Source: Streptomyces noursei ATCC 11455
Lineage (GTDB): Bacteria; Actinomycetota; Actinomycetes; Streptomycetales; Streptomycetaceae
Assembly: GCF_001704275.1 (NCBI RefSeq)
Contig: NZ_CP011533.1
Coordinates: 6,510,001 to 6,574,000, forward strand
Direction of reading: 5' to 3'
DNA length: 64,000 nt
Shown: in pieces, positions 28,248-35,925 of the stretch
Layout: every line of letters begins with the position of its first letter
Position numbering within the stretch: the stretch's first letter is position 1
The notes under the pieces: generated by a model
What the model was told of the DNA's origin: nothing
Database searches by the model: none
The model's input: only the letters and a program-made list of their open reading frames with translations
Position numbers and translations under genes: made by a program

Positions 28248-28349
28248 GGGAAAATGCCTCCAACATCCGCTGTCATCCGGGGGTGCGAGGGCGCCTGGCA
28301 ATACCGGGGATACGACGGCGCCCTGGGTGAGGTGTTCCGGCCTTCGGGT

Positions 28350-29483
28350 TCAGCGCTCCGGGGCGCGTGCGGTCATCTCGCGTGCGAACTCCTGCCATAT
28401 GCGGGCGCATTCGCCCGCTACGTCGGCCACCGCGCGGGCGCAGTGCGGGGGGACCCCGCCGACCAGGGCCTGCCAATGGGTGAGCGGGATCTCATGGGAG
28501 CTGAGCAGCCGGAGCAGCGCGCGTCCCATGTCGGTAGAGCGCAGTGCGGGGTCCTGCTTCAGGACGCGCACCCGCTCCGGCAACGGCGGACGCCGCAGGT
28601 CCGAGCCGGTGCCCGGGGACGGAGGCATGAGGCGGTCATCCCCGGCACCGTCATGGGCACCGTCGACACCGCCCGAGCCGCCGGCGTCATCCCTGCCGCC
28701 CGCTCCGCCCTCGATGCGCCATGAGACGAGGGGGGTGCGGGGAGCTGCGCCGACCGCCCGGTGTCCCTTGCCGCGCGGCGCGGGCACCGGATTCTGGCCG
28801 TTCTCCAGCCGTTTGCGCACGTCCTGGGCAGTGCCCAGAGATATCCCCGCCGAGCTGGCGATCTCCCGCAGCGAGGCGTATGGCCGCTCGCTGATCAACT
28901 TGCTGGCGTAAAGCCGACCTTCGGCCACGCTGGCCGGGTGCGTCCGGCCATCCCGGCCGAGCCTATCCACCCCGTTCAGCTGAGGATCTTCCTCGGCTGA
29001 ACGGCGCCGGATGACGCCCACGGTCTTCGGGGACAGCCCCGACACCGATCCGATCGACCGATCCGACCACTGCGGGTAAGCGTGCAGTATGCGGGCGGCC
29101 GCCGCCTTGCGGTCGCTCAGCGACAGCGGCAGTCCGTGAGCGACGTTCGAGCGGACAGCGAGGACGAAGCTTTCCTCTTCCGTGCCTTCGAAGAACTCCA
29201 CACGGATCTGCGTGCCGCCGCGCAGGAGTTGAGCGCGCACCCGGTGCGTCCCGTCGAGTACGCGCATCGTCGGGCGGTGCACCAGGACGGGCGGCAGCAG
29301 CGAGGGGTCCAGCACGGCCAGCGCCCTGACGTGTTCCGGATCCTGGCCGCCGCTGCGCAGCGGGCAGGACATGTCCAGTGCGCTGATCGGTACGGTTACG
29401 GCCCGGCCCCGCCGCGCGGCACCGAGGCCGGGAGCGGCCTCCGGTACCCGTAACGCTGACTCGACGGTCATCCCACCACTCAC
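28350..29483 (-). CDS. StrR-type (ParB-like) pathway activator
   Basis: The 377-residue protein has an N-terminal ParB/sulfiredoxin-like domain (PPVLVHRPTMRVLDGTHRVRAQLL and VEFFEGTEEESFVLAVRSNVAHGLPLSLSDRKAAA) and a central helix-turn-helix (DRSIGSVSGLSPKTVGVIRRR), the arrangement of StrR, NovG and Tei15*-type pathway-specific activators. A second HTH-like stretch, YASLREIASSAGISLGTAQD, lies near residue 215. The C-terminal part is longer than in StrR and Gly/Asp-rich. GTG 29483 has AGGGA upstream. It is in the biosynthetic run, 15 bp after the aminotransferase, and probably switches on the cluster. It is not a partition protein: there is no ParA or parS context. Confidence 0.85.
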   Translation of the reverse strand: MSGGMTVESALRVPEAAPGLGAARRGRAVTVPISALDMSCPLRSGGQDPEHVRALAVLDPSLLPPVLVHRPTMRVLDGTHRVRAQLLRGGTQIRVEFFEGTEEESFVLAVRSNVAHGLPLSLSDRKAAAARILHAYPQWSDRSIGSVSGLSPKTVGVIRRRSAEEDPQLNGVDRLGRDGRTHPASVAEGRLYASKLISERPYASLREIASSAGISLGTAQDVRKRLENGQNPVPAPRGKGHRAVGAAPRTPLVSWRIEGGAGGRDDAGGSGGVDGAHDGAGDDRLMPPSPGTGSDLRRPPLPERVRVLKQDPALRSTDMGRALLRLLSSHEIPLTHWQALVGGVPPHCARAVADVAGECARIWQEFAREMTARAPER

Positions 29484-29498
29484 GTTCGTCCCTGCAAG

Positions 29499-30782
29499 TC
29501 AGCCGGCCGCCAGCGCGGCACCCAGCCTGGGCGTGTCCGTACCGCTCGCCATGGCCTGGACCTCGGCCAGCGACTCGTCCAGTGCTTCGACGAGATAGTC
29601 CACCTGTGAGGGCCGCAGTTCGGGGTGGCAGGGGAGGTTGAGGTGCTGGTCGAACCACATGCTCTCGGCGACCGGGCACTCGCCGCGACCGTGGCCGCGG
29701 TGCCGCCACTCGGGGGTCAGATGCAGCGGGAAATAGCGCAGCTGGATCTCCACCCCCCGCCGGTCCAGCGCCAGCAGCAGCTGGTCACGCAGGGCGCGGG
29801 TGTCCGCGAAGCAGGTGTAGAGGTGGTAGGCGTGACCACTGTGCGCGGGTGCCTGTTGGGGGCGTACGAACGGATAGCGGCGCAGCACCGCATCGAGCCG
29901 CGCCGCGATCGAGCGCCGGGTCGCCTGAAGGGTATCCAGCCTGCCGAGCTGCGCCAGGCCGACGGCCGCCGCGGCCTCGGACATCGTGGCATTGGTGCCG
30001 GCCCGCCGGATCAGGGTGACTCGGTCGCTGTAGACCGCGGCGGAGTACTTCATCCACGGCAGCACCAGCGGCTCGTCGGGATCGATCCGCTCCTCTGGCT
30101 CGATCTGCGCGTCGACATCGTTGCCACGCAGCCGCTCCAGACGCACGGCCCAGTCGTCACGGTCGAAGGTGACCATGCCGCCCTCGCCGAGCGTGGTGAT
30201 GTTCTTGGCGTTCTGAAAGCTGAAGGTGCCGATGTCGGCCAGCGAACCCGGCCTGCGCCCGCGGTAGTCGGCGCCCAGCGCGTGCGCGCAGTCCTCGACG
30301 ACGAGGATGCCGTGACGGCGGGCGATCGCCATGATCTCGTCCATCTCGGCCGGGCAGCCGCCGTAGTGCACCAGAAGCAGTGCCTTGGTGCGCGGCGTGA
30401 TCAGCGCCTCCACCGCGGTCGGGTCGATGTTGAGGGTCGTCGGATCGATGTCACAGAAGCGGACCGTCACCTCGCGGTCCAACAACGGCATGACGGTGGC
30501 CTGATAGGTCTGGGGAGTGGCGATGACCTCGTCGCCGGGCCGCAGGTCGAGGAGCTGGATCGCCAGTTCCAGTGAGACGGTTCCGCTGGTGGTCGTCATC
30601 GCGTACCGGCTACCGACCAGCTGAGCGAAGGCCCGCTCGAACCGGTCGCGCCAGGTACCCAACGACAGTGGGGCATCGCCCTGCACCAGTTCGGTGAGCT
30701 CCCTGACCTCGACCTCGCCCAGTACACTGCCCCGTTTCGCACAGGGCACTACATAGCTCCTGTCCAACATGCGTCCCATCAA
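29499..30782 (-). CDS. DegT/DnrJ/EryC1-family aminotransferase
   Basis: The 427-residue fold-type I PLP enzyme has TTTSGTVSLELAIQLLDLRPGDEVIATPQTYQATV, Asp in VVEDCAHALGADYRGRRPG and the Schiff-base Lys in SFQNAKNITTLGEGG. The family includes sugar aminotransferases and also enzymes acting on amino acids. No sugar-nucleotide genes lie nearby, so an amino-acid role, for example lysine alpha-transamination ahead of the NikD-like oxidase, is inferred. It is the first gene of the minus-strand biosynthetic run. ATG 30782 is the longest start; ATG 30770 (MLDRSYVVP) is an alternative. Confidence 0.85.
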   Translation of the reverse strand: MMGRMLDRSYVVPCAKRGSVLGEVEVRELTELVQGDAPLSLGTWRDRFERAFAQLVGSRYAMTTTSGTVSLELAIQLLDLRPGDEVIATPQTYQATVMPLLDREVTVRFCDIDPTTLNIDPTAVEALITPRTKALLLVHYGGCPAEMDEIMAIARRHGILVVEDCAHALGADYRGRRPGSLADIGTFSFQNAKNITTLGEGGMVTFDRDDWAVRLERLRGNDVDAQIEPEERIDPDEPLVLPWMKYSAAVYSDRVTLIRRAGTNATMSEAAAAVGLAQLGRLDTLQATRRSIAARLDAVLRRYPFVRPQQAPAHSGHAYHLYTCFADTRALRDQLLLALDRRGVEIQLRYFPLHLTPEWRHRGHGRGECPVAESMWFDQHLNLPCHPELRPSQVDYLVEALDESLAEVQAMASGTDTPRLGAALAAG

Positions 30783-30825
30783 AGCCCGGACCGTTCATAC
30801 GGGGTAAGGGCCGACAGCGGTCAGC

Positions 30826-31356
30826 TTGGTCAGGGCACGGTCAGAATGGTCAGACTTACTGCCTACGACCGGTGCGCCGCTCAGTGACCGGTGGCTTGGT
30901 TCGCTTTCACGGCCGGTGGGCGAGGCGAAGCTGGTTGCGGGGCTTTTGGCTGCACTCGACACCACCCACCCAGAGCACCAGGCGGCAAACGAAGCGACCA
31001 TGGCAGCGGGCCTCCTGGTCATGTCCCCGCTGCTGCTCGCCGAGATCGACCACGTGGCCACGCGCGAACTTGGCCGCGAAGCCGCCATCAGCGCAGCCGA
31101 TGACATCCGGCACTGGATGCGCCGCGGCCGCATCTCCGTACCGGAGATCACTGAGGACCACTTGGCAGCCGCGCAATCCCTGCGTGCTCGCTACGCCGGT
31201 CTCGACCTCGATCTCGCCGACGCGGTGAACGTCGCCCTGGCCTCCGACTACGACACAGCCGCCGTCCTCACCCTCGACCGCCGCGACTTCCGTGCCGTGC
31301 GCCCCCTCGGCCGCCACAAGGCATTGCGGATTCTCCCCGATGGCCTCCCGCTCTGA
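30826..31356 (+). pseudogene. PIN-domain toxin (VapC-like), 5'-truncated
   Basis: From about residue 35 the protein matches VapC-type PIN ribonucleases: LLAALDTTHPEHQAANEA, acidic Glu in SPLLLAEIDHVATREL, Asp in DLDLADAVNVALA and Asp in VLTLDRRDF. The first strand, which should hold the catalytic Asp (DTS before LLAALD), reads LVAG, and the sequence before it is unrelated. No antitoxin gene precedes it. The gene was therefore probably cut at its 5' end by an insertion or deletion at the island edge. The GTG at 30916 could start a shorter, probably inactive protein of about 146 residues. Confidence 0.7.
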
Positions 31357-31622
31357 ATCCGTGACGACGATGGTCGGGGCGGTGGCGGCCGCGTTCTGTC
31401 ATGCCTGTGCTGTCTCCACAAATTGAGCCACCGTGGTGCTGTTGACGGGCGGCGCAAGCAAGTGCGGCGCTTCGTCGGCGGTGGGGGAGCGCAAGGGGAG
31501 CGTGGACGCCTTTGGACGGTGCAACACGGGACGCGAAGAGCGGGACCGTGGCATGGGTTCTGATCAGGGAAGACGGGACCTCGGGCTACGGCGCGGCACT
31601 GGGCGGCACGATGTCTACCGGC
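31357..31622. other. Intergenic junction sequence
   Basis: No gene is recognised between the PIN remnant and the tRNA remnant. It contains a GC-rich stretch with no hairpin that I would call a terminator. By position it is the element-side flank of the attachment site. Confidence 0.4.
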
Positions 31623-31666
31623 CTCGTAATGCGTAGGTCCCGGGTTCGAATCCGGTCGCCTGCACC
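31623..31666 (+). pseudogene. 3' half of a tRNA-Thr(CGT)-like gene (attachment remnant)
   Basis: CTCGTAA (31623-31629) is an anticodon loop with CGT. It is followed by TGCGT (3' anticodon stem), AGGTC variable loop, a T-arm with TTCGAAT, and TGCACC. The five bases before the loop do not pair with TGCGT and no D-arm or 5' acceptor strand exists. The T-stem has lost a base. This is the usual footprint of integration into a tRNA gene, with the crossover in the anticodon region. A matching full tRNA should lie outside this window. A hairpin (31658-31664 with 31672-31678) overlaps its end. Confidence 0.7.
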
Positions 31667-31709
31667 GCCGATGCAGGCTCGACCGCCCTGGTCGGACCGC
31701 TCCGAACCA

Positions 31710-31773
31710 GGTACTTTCCAGGGATTTTTCAGGGACTTTTCAGCTCTGTCCCAGGGACATTCCAGGGACTTCC
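31710..31773. repeat. Imperfect repeats next to tRNA remnant
   Basis: Five 9-10-base variants of GGGACTTTCC occur: GGTACTTTCC (31710), GGGATTTTTC (31721), GGGACTTTTC (31732), GGGACATTCC (31754) and GGGACTTCC (31765). They are the reverse complement type of the repeats at 109-162 and 34074-34095. Their position beside the tRNA remnant suits integrase or excisionase arm sites. Confidence 0.55.
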
Positions 31774-32017
31774 GTTGAGTGGGAGGGAAAGGACCTGACA
31801 GCTCCGAAAGGTGCAAAGCGCCAGGCCAGGGCCGGTTTCTACCAGTTGATGGCGCTCGCCAAGTGGTGTCTCGTGCTGATCACGCAAGCCGCACGATGAT
31901 GTGCGGGCGAGGGCTTGGTGGGCACCGTGAGAGCTACCCCGCGACGGCACCGCCGGAGGCGCTGTTTCGGGCGAATTCGCCCTTGAACAGCGCCAGTTGG
32001 CGGCGTCGCCGCATGCA

Positions 32018-32128
32018 TCAGTACGGGTAGAACCCCGACCCGGACTTCCGCCCCAGACGCCCCGCGTCCACCATCCGCTGGAGCAGTGGGGAAGCGGCGT
32101 ACAACGACTCCTTGTACTCCTCGTTCAT
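32018..32128 (-). pseudogene. 3-hydroxyacyl-CoA dehydrogenase, C-terminal fragment
   Basis: The minus strand reads [22 protein letters not shown] then [12 protein letters not shown] and a stop at 32018. This matches the C-terminal end of 3-hydroxybutyryl-CoA dehydrogenases, whose last residues are typically RLGRKSGRGFY. An in-frame TAG lies five residues upstream, and no further homology follows. Only about 36 residues survive, so this is a scrap left by integration or deletion at the element boundary. Confidence 0.75.
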
Positions 32129-32371
32129 GTCGGCCTACGTCTCCCTTGACGCTCTGATGGATGCGTCCCGGGAGACGTAGTACCCGCCGGGCCGATCAGG
32201 TGGCCTGCCGCTACGAGCGGCTGTCTAGCACTTAATCGCGGCCGGTCCAAACCGGCTTTTCTCCGGACACTGGTCTCGCCTGCCAGGAGCAGCCCGGACG
32301 TCGCCGCTGCACAGCTGGTGGGAGACCGGCGCGGCTGCCGGTACGTCGAAGTCCTCACCCGGAGATATCCA
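32129..32371. other. Region upstream of excisionase gene
   Basis: No protein-like frame is seen. It probably contains the promoter of the excisionase-integrase genes; GGAG before the ATG at 32372 is the only clear signal. Confidence 0.4.
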
Positions 32372-32650
32372 ATGAGTCATCAGAAGCAGCCTTTCGTCGA
32401 GACAGCGTTCCTGAACGTGGAGAACGCTGCTACGTACCTCGGTATCTCGACGAACACTTTGTACGTCTGGCGTCACCGGCGGCAGGGGCCGCTCAGCTTC
32501 CGTATGGGCCCTGGTGGGCGGGTCATGTATCGCCGGGATTTGCTCGATGCATGGCTTGCGGAACAACAGGAAGCCGATTCGCGTTCGAACCCGGCCCTTA
32601 GCCCGATGAACAGGGCGCCGCAGCGGCGTTCGCCACGCACCGTGTCCTGA
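32372..32650 (+). CDS. xis: Excisionase-like helix-turn-helix protein
   Basis: The 92-residue protein has a MerR/excisionase-type winged helix (FLNVENAATYLGISTNTLYVWRHRRQGPLSFRMG then GRVMYRRDLLDAWLAEQQ), as found beside tyrosine integrases in actinobacterial integrative elements. ATG 32372 follows GGAG by nine bases. It binds attachment-site arms and steers the integrase towards excision. The integrase gene follows 172 bp later on the same strand. Confidence 0.88.
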   Translation: MSHQKQPFVETAFLNVENAATYLGISTNTLYVWRHRRQGPLSFRMGPGGRVMYRRDLLDAWLAEQQEADSRSNPALSPMNRAPQRRSPRTVS

Positions 32651-32822
32651 TGCGGAATACCGGTCTTGCAGTTGGACCGGTCAGGGCGGGTTGTGGCCCA
32701 GGGCCGGCGGGTTGAAGAAGTGGACGATACGCGGAATTTCGTGCAGACGAAGGTTGTCTGTGTGCTGAGCATGGCGCGGGATGCGCCTTGTGAATTTGCT
32801 CTCCGACCTTAAGGGGCTTCAT

Positions 32823-34076
32823 ATGGCGGGATACATAGAGGACAGGTGGCTCAAGAAGCGGCCGAACAAGGAGACCGGCAAGCGAGAGCGCACCGAACTC
32901 TGGGGGAAGCGCACCCGCTACCGAGTGAAGGGGATCCCCGGAGTTCAAGACCGCTCCTTCGACACGGTCGCGGACGCCAAGGCGTGGCTCGCCGAGGCCC
33001 AGACCGACTCGCGCCGCGGCGAGTTCGTAGACGCCCGCGACGGCGAGATCACCTTCCGCGAGTATGTCGAGAAGCACTGGTGGCCGTCGCAGGTCCACCC
33101 CGCGCAGACGCGGGAGAGCATGCACTATCGGATCTGGGGACACGTACTGCCATACCTGGGGGAGACCCCGCTGCGGGACATCGGCACGGCAGAACTCCGT
33201 AAGTGGTCCGCCGACGTGCAGCGCGCGGTCGGAGCCGGCACGGCGCACATCGCCTGGATCTACCTGAAGGCGATCATGCAGGCCGCGGTCGAGGACAAGC
33301 GTCTCTTCCGTAACCCGTGCAAGGGCAGCAGCACGATCAAGCCGCCCAAGAAGCCCGAGCGGAGGGCGCGCTCCTGGACGCAGGGCCGAGTCCACGCGGT
33401 GCGGGCTGAGCTTCCCGATCGGTACCAGATCACAGCTGACCTCGGCGTCGGGTGCGGCTTGCGGCAGGGGGAGGCATTCGGGTTCTCTCCCGATGATGTG
33501 CGGGGCGACTTCATCCACATTGAGCGGCAGATCCTGCGGTACAAGTCGCAGCTCTACTTCGGTCCACCGAAGGGCGGCAAGGAGCGCGACGTACCGGTGA
33601 CGGAGGCCCTGGCCAAGCGGGTGCTGGTGCACCAGGAGCAGTTCGAGACGATCGAGGTGACCCTGCCGTGGCTCGATCCTGAAGAGCCGGACGTGCCCCG
33701 GGACAAGCGCCGCAAGGTGACGGTGCCGTTGCTGGTCACCACGACCCGCGGTGGAGCAATCAACCGGACCACATGGAACACCAAGGCTTGGAAGCCAGCC
33801 CTGGCCAAGGCTGGGGTGATTCCCCCTCTCCCGAAGCAGGAGGAGGGGGAGAAGACCACGCGTGTGTGGGAGCCGAGCCGGGAGCACGGATTCCACGTCC
33901 TGAGGCACACCTATGCCTCGGTGATGCTTGAGGCGGGCGAGTCGATCGTCTCGTTGGCCCAGTGGCTCGGTCACTCCGACCCGGCCTTCACCCTCCGCAC
34001 CTACACTCACTTCATGCCGCAGGCCGGCGCCCGCGGACTCTCCGCCATCGAGGCGTGGTTCACCGCTGTCGACTGA
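32823..34076 (+). CDS. int: Tyrosine integrase
   Basis: The 417-residue site-specific recombinase has an N-terminal arm-binding AP2-like part (about 1-70), a SAM-like core-binding domain (about 75-180), and a catalytic domain with Arg in GCGLRQGEAFGF, HVLRHTYASVML, LGHSDPAFTLRTYTHF with the nucleophile Tyr, and a C-terminal tail. ATG 32823 has AAGGGG seven bases upstream; the frame back to 32781 is weaker. Catalytic residues are intact, so it may be active. Its stop codon lies inside a GAAAGTCCCC-type repeat (34074-34095), as when integrase sits next to its own attachment site. A tRNA target is inferred from the remnant at 31.6 kb. Confidence 0.95.
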   Translation: MAGYIEDRWLKKRPNKETGKRERTELWGKRTRYRVKGIPGVQDRSFDTVADAKAWLAEAQTDSRRGEFVDARDGEITFREYVEKHWWPSQVHPAQTRESMHYRIWGHVLPYLGETPLRDIGTAELRKWSADVQRAVGAGTAHIAWIYLKAIMQAAVEDKRLFRNPCKGSSTIKPPKKPERRARSWTQGRVHAVRAELPDRYQITADLGVGCGLRQGEAFGFSPDDVRGDFIHIERQILRYKSQLYFGPPKGGKERDVPVTEALAKRVLVHQEQFETIEVTLPWLDPEEPDVPRDKRRKVTVPLLVTTTRGGAINRTTWNTKAWKPALAKAGVIPPLPKQEEGEKTTRVWEPSREHGFHVLRHTYASVMLEAGESIVSLAQWLGHSDPAFTLRTYTHFMPQAGARGLSAIEAWFTAVD

Positions 34077-34095
34077 AAGTCCCCGAGAAGTCCCC
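34074..34095. repeat. Arm-like repeats overlapping the integrase stop
   Basis: TGAAAGTCCCC (34074-34084) and GAGAAGTCCCC (34085-34095) are tandem copies of the repeat seen at 109-162. The first contains the integrase TGA. No attachment core with tRNA similarity follows, so the matching boundary may have been lost or lies in unrecognised sequence. Confidence 0.55.
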
Positions 34096-34113
34096 GCGGG
34101 CCCAAGAGTCCGA

Positions 34114-34151
34114 AACGATCATGCAAACGTGCAGGTCAAAGCATGATCGTT
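34114..34151. terminator. Hairpin after integrase
   Basis: AACGATCATGC (34114-34124) and GCATGATCGTT (34141-34151) are perfect 11-base inverted repeats with a 16-base loop, just past the integrase stop. It is probably a terminator for the integrase transcript; it could alternatively be part of the attachment region. Confidence 0.6.
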
Positions 34152-34205
34152 GCCGCGGGGGGCGGAGCCCGGCGTACAGGCCGACTCGTCCGCCATTACC
34201 GTTCC

Positions 34206-34225
34206 GACCAGGGGTTTCCCTGGTC
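34206..34225. terminator. Hairpin after HNH endonuclease
   Basis: GACCAGGG (34206-34213) and CCCTGGTC (34218-34225) form an eight-base stem with a GTTT tetraloop downstream of the minus-strand HNH gene, between convergent genes. Confidence 0.6.
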
Positions 34226-34318
34226 GTTCCGACGGACGTCGTCGGGTTGGGGCGGCAGCGGACCACGACGCGGCCACGGATGCGGACGCACGCCCCCCCC
34301 GCCCCGCAGGGCCGGCTG

Positions 34319-35239
34319 TCACATGGCGTGCACGGGGCTGCCCACGGATGTCCGGGCCGGGCCGTGGAAGACCTGTCGGTCGTGCCACTCGCGGTGTCGT
34401 GTCGCGACCTTGGGGGCGTCCGCCTGCGGGCCGATGACCGGGCGGCCGGCGAGGTCCAGCACGTGCTGTCGGCTGGCCTCGCTGCGGCCGACGAAGCGTT
34501 GCGAGACCAGGATGCGGTGGTTCTCCCCGACGCCCAGGACCCCCTTGTCGAAGAGTTTGTGGTGCAGCGAGCACAGGCACAGGCCGTTGTCGACCTCGTC
34601 CGGCCCGTCGTGGGACCACCAGCGCACATGCGCGGCCTCCAGCCCGACCGGGCTCGCGCCGAGTGCCCCGTCGTATCCGCAGAACGCACAGCGGAACTCG
34701 TAGGCCGTGAGTATGAGTTCACGCATCCGTCGATCACGCCCCCGTCGGGCGGCGGCGCCCGCGCCGGGCCCGGGTTCGGTCTCGGCGAGCTCCAGGTCGA
34801 GACCCACGGCTTCGCACAGATCCCCGTGCAGGGACGGCGGGAAGTGGCTGTCCAGCAGCACCCTGGTGAGCCGGCCCAGCAGCGACGGCTCCTTGGCGAG
34901 CGCGGCCCGTAGGGCGGGCGCGAGCCGCCCGGTGGCACCGCTGGAGCGAAGGAGTCCGACCCCGCTTCCGGGGCTCCCCGGCCCCTGGTCGGTTCTGACC
35001 TCCCACACGCCGTCACTGACGAGGTGATGGAAGGGGTACGCGGGGGTCGTCGGGTGCGAGGGTCCGTACTCGGCCAGCAACCGCTTGAGCTCGTCCTCGA
35101 CCGCGCTGTAGCGCAGCTCGCCGTCGGCATCCCGCTGATAGCCGCCGAGCGCGTACAGCAGCAGCAACGGCTTGTGCGGAGCCCGAAAGCCGTTGCTCGT
35201 CCAACGCCGCAGTCCCGCCACCCGATCAAGCCAGTCCAT
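34319..35239 (-). CDS. HNH endonuclease, phosphorothioate-DNA restriction type
   Basis: The 306-residue protein has an N-terminal region (RWTSNGFRAPHKPLLLLYAL, then PTTPAYPFHHLVSDGVWEV) like the sulfur-binding domain of ScoMcrA-type type IV enzymes. A C-terminal HNH nuclease follows: CAFCGYDGAL with paired Cys, LEAAHVRWWSHDGPDEVDN, then CLCSLHHKLFDKG. The family cuts DNA carrying phosphorothioate or methylated bases. ATG 35239 starts the domain, but a TTG at 35248 has GAGGAG eight bases upstream and may be the true start. It lies just outside the integrase, a usual place for defence genes. No dnd modification genes are seen, as expected for a restrictor of foreign modified DNA. Confidence 0.8.
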   Translation of the reverse strand: MDWLDRVAGLRRWTSNGFRAPHKPLLLLYALGGYQRDADGELRYSAVEDELKRLLAEYGPSHPTTPAYPFHHLVSDGVWEVRTDQGPGSPGSGVGLLRSSGATGRLAPALRAALAKEPSLLGRLTRVLLDSHFPPSLHGDLCEAVGLDLELAETEPGPGAGAAARRGRDRRMRELILTAYEFRCAFCGYDGALGASPVGLEAAHVRWWSHDGPDEVDNGLCLCSLHHKLFDKGVLGVGENHRILVSQRFVGRSEASRQHVLDLAGRPVIGPQADAPKVATRHREWHDRQVFHGPARTSVGSPVHAM

Positions 35240-35397
35240 GGGCCGCAAGGGTAGTTCTCCTCGCGGACGTCGCGTCAGGTCCGGTCGGACAGTCAGGGGC
35301 GGGAGGGAGTGGAGAGGGGATTCCGTCAACAGGGGAATCATCAAGAGATCGTTGGTATTCTGCCAGGAAGTAGTAAATTCGAGGGTGAGGGAAGGGT

Positions 35398-35865
35398 ATG
35401 TCGTCCAAGACGTCCGTCGATCCGGGGGAACTGCGAGCTGCCGCTCATGCGGAGGACTCGATATCCGACGACATGAGGGGCAGGAGCGACAAGGCGATCG
35501 GCGCCACCAAGGACGCCGCGGCGGCGCTCAAGGGCTGGACGCTGTCGCAAGCGCTGGAAACGACTGCCGCGACCTGGAAACCGTCCCTCGACGGGATGCG
35601 TTCCCGGGCCTCGACTGCGGCGGCCAACCTGCGGACTTGCGCCACTGGGCACGAGTGGAACGACGCCGCAGCATCCCAGGATTTCGAGAACGCCGATGCT
35701 CGGACGCAGTCCGCGCCCGCTGTCATGCCCGCTGTCGCGCCCGCCTTCGTGAACCGTGACAACACGTCGGATCCCGGCCGTGATCCGCGCGCTGCGCGGA
35801 CTCCCGACGAGATGCGGAACGCCGGACCCGTGCACACCACGACCTCGGATTCCCCCTTCGGCTGA
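35398..35865 (+). CDS. EspC/WXG100-like helical protein
   Basis: The 155-residue protein is predicted largely alpha-helical in its first 100 residues (SSKTSVDPGELRAAAHAEDSISDDM then AAALKGWTLSQALETTAATW) and disordered at the tail. It contains a GWTLSQALE motif placed like the turn of EspC-type proteins that accompany type VII substrates. GAGGGA precedes ATG 35398. The next gene is a DUF1023 hydrolase with its own WXG-like N-terminus, a frequent Streptomyces pairing. No secretion ATPase is in view, so export by type VII is an inference. Confidence 0.55.
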   Translation: MSSKTSVDPGELRAAAHAEDSISDDMRGRSDKAIGATKDAAAALKGWTLSQALETTAATWKPSLDGMRSRASTAAANLRTCATGHEWNDAAASQDFENADARTQSAPAVMPAVAPAFVNRDNTSDPGRDPRAARTPDEMRNAGPVHTTTSDSPFG

Positions 35866-35925
35866 GGGGGCGGTTCGAGGGAGTGATTCTGGCAGCCATT
35901 TGATTTCTCCACGGGGGATTGCGAA

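Noticed and set aside
28350-29483. Plasmid partition ParB protein
   Set aside because: There is no ParA partner, parS site or replication genes. The position in a biosynthetic operon and the layout fit StrR-type activators.
31590-31670. Complete tRNA gene
   Set aside because: The 5' acceptor strand, D-arm and a pairing anticodon stem are absent, and the T-stem is damaged. Only a 3' half exists.
34114-34151. Attachment core of the integrase
   Set aside because: It has no tRNA-like sequence and no match to the 31.6-kb remnant. A terminator hairpin is the simpler reading.
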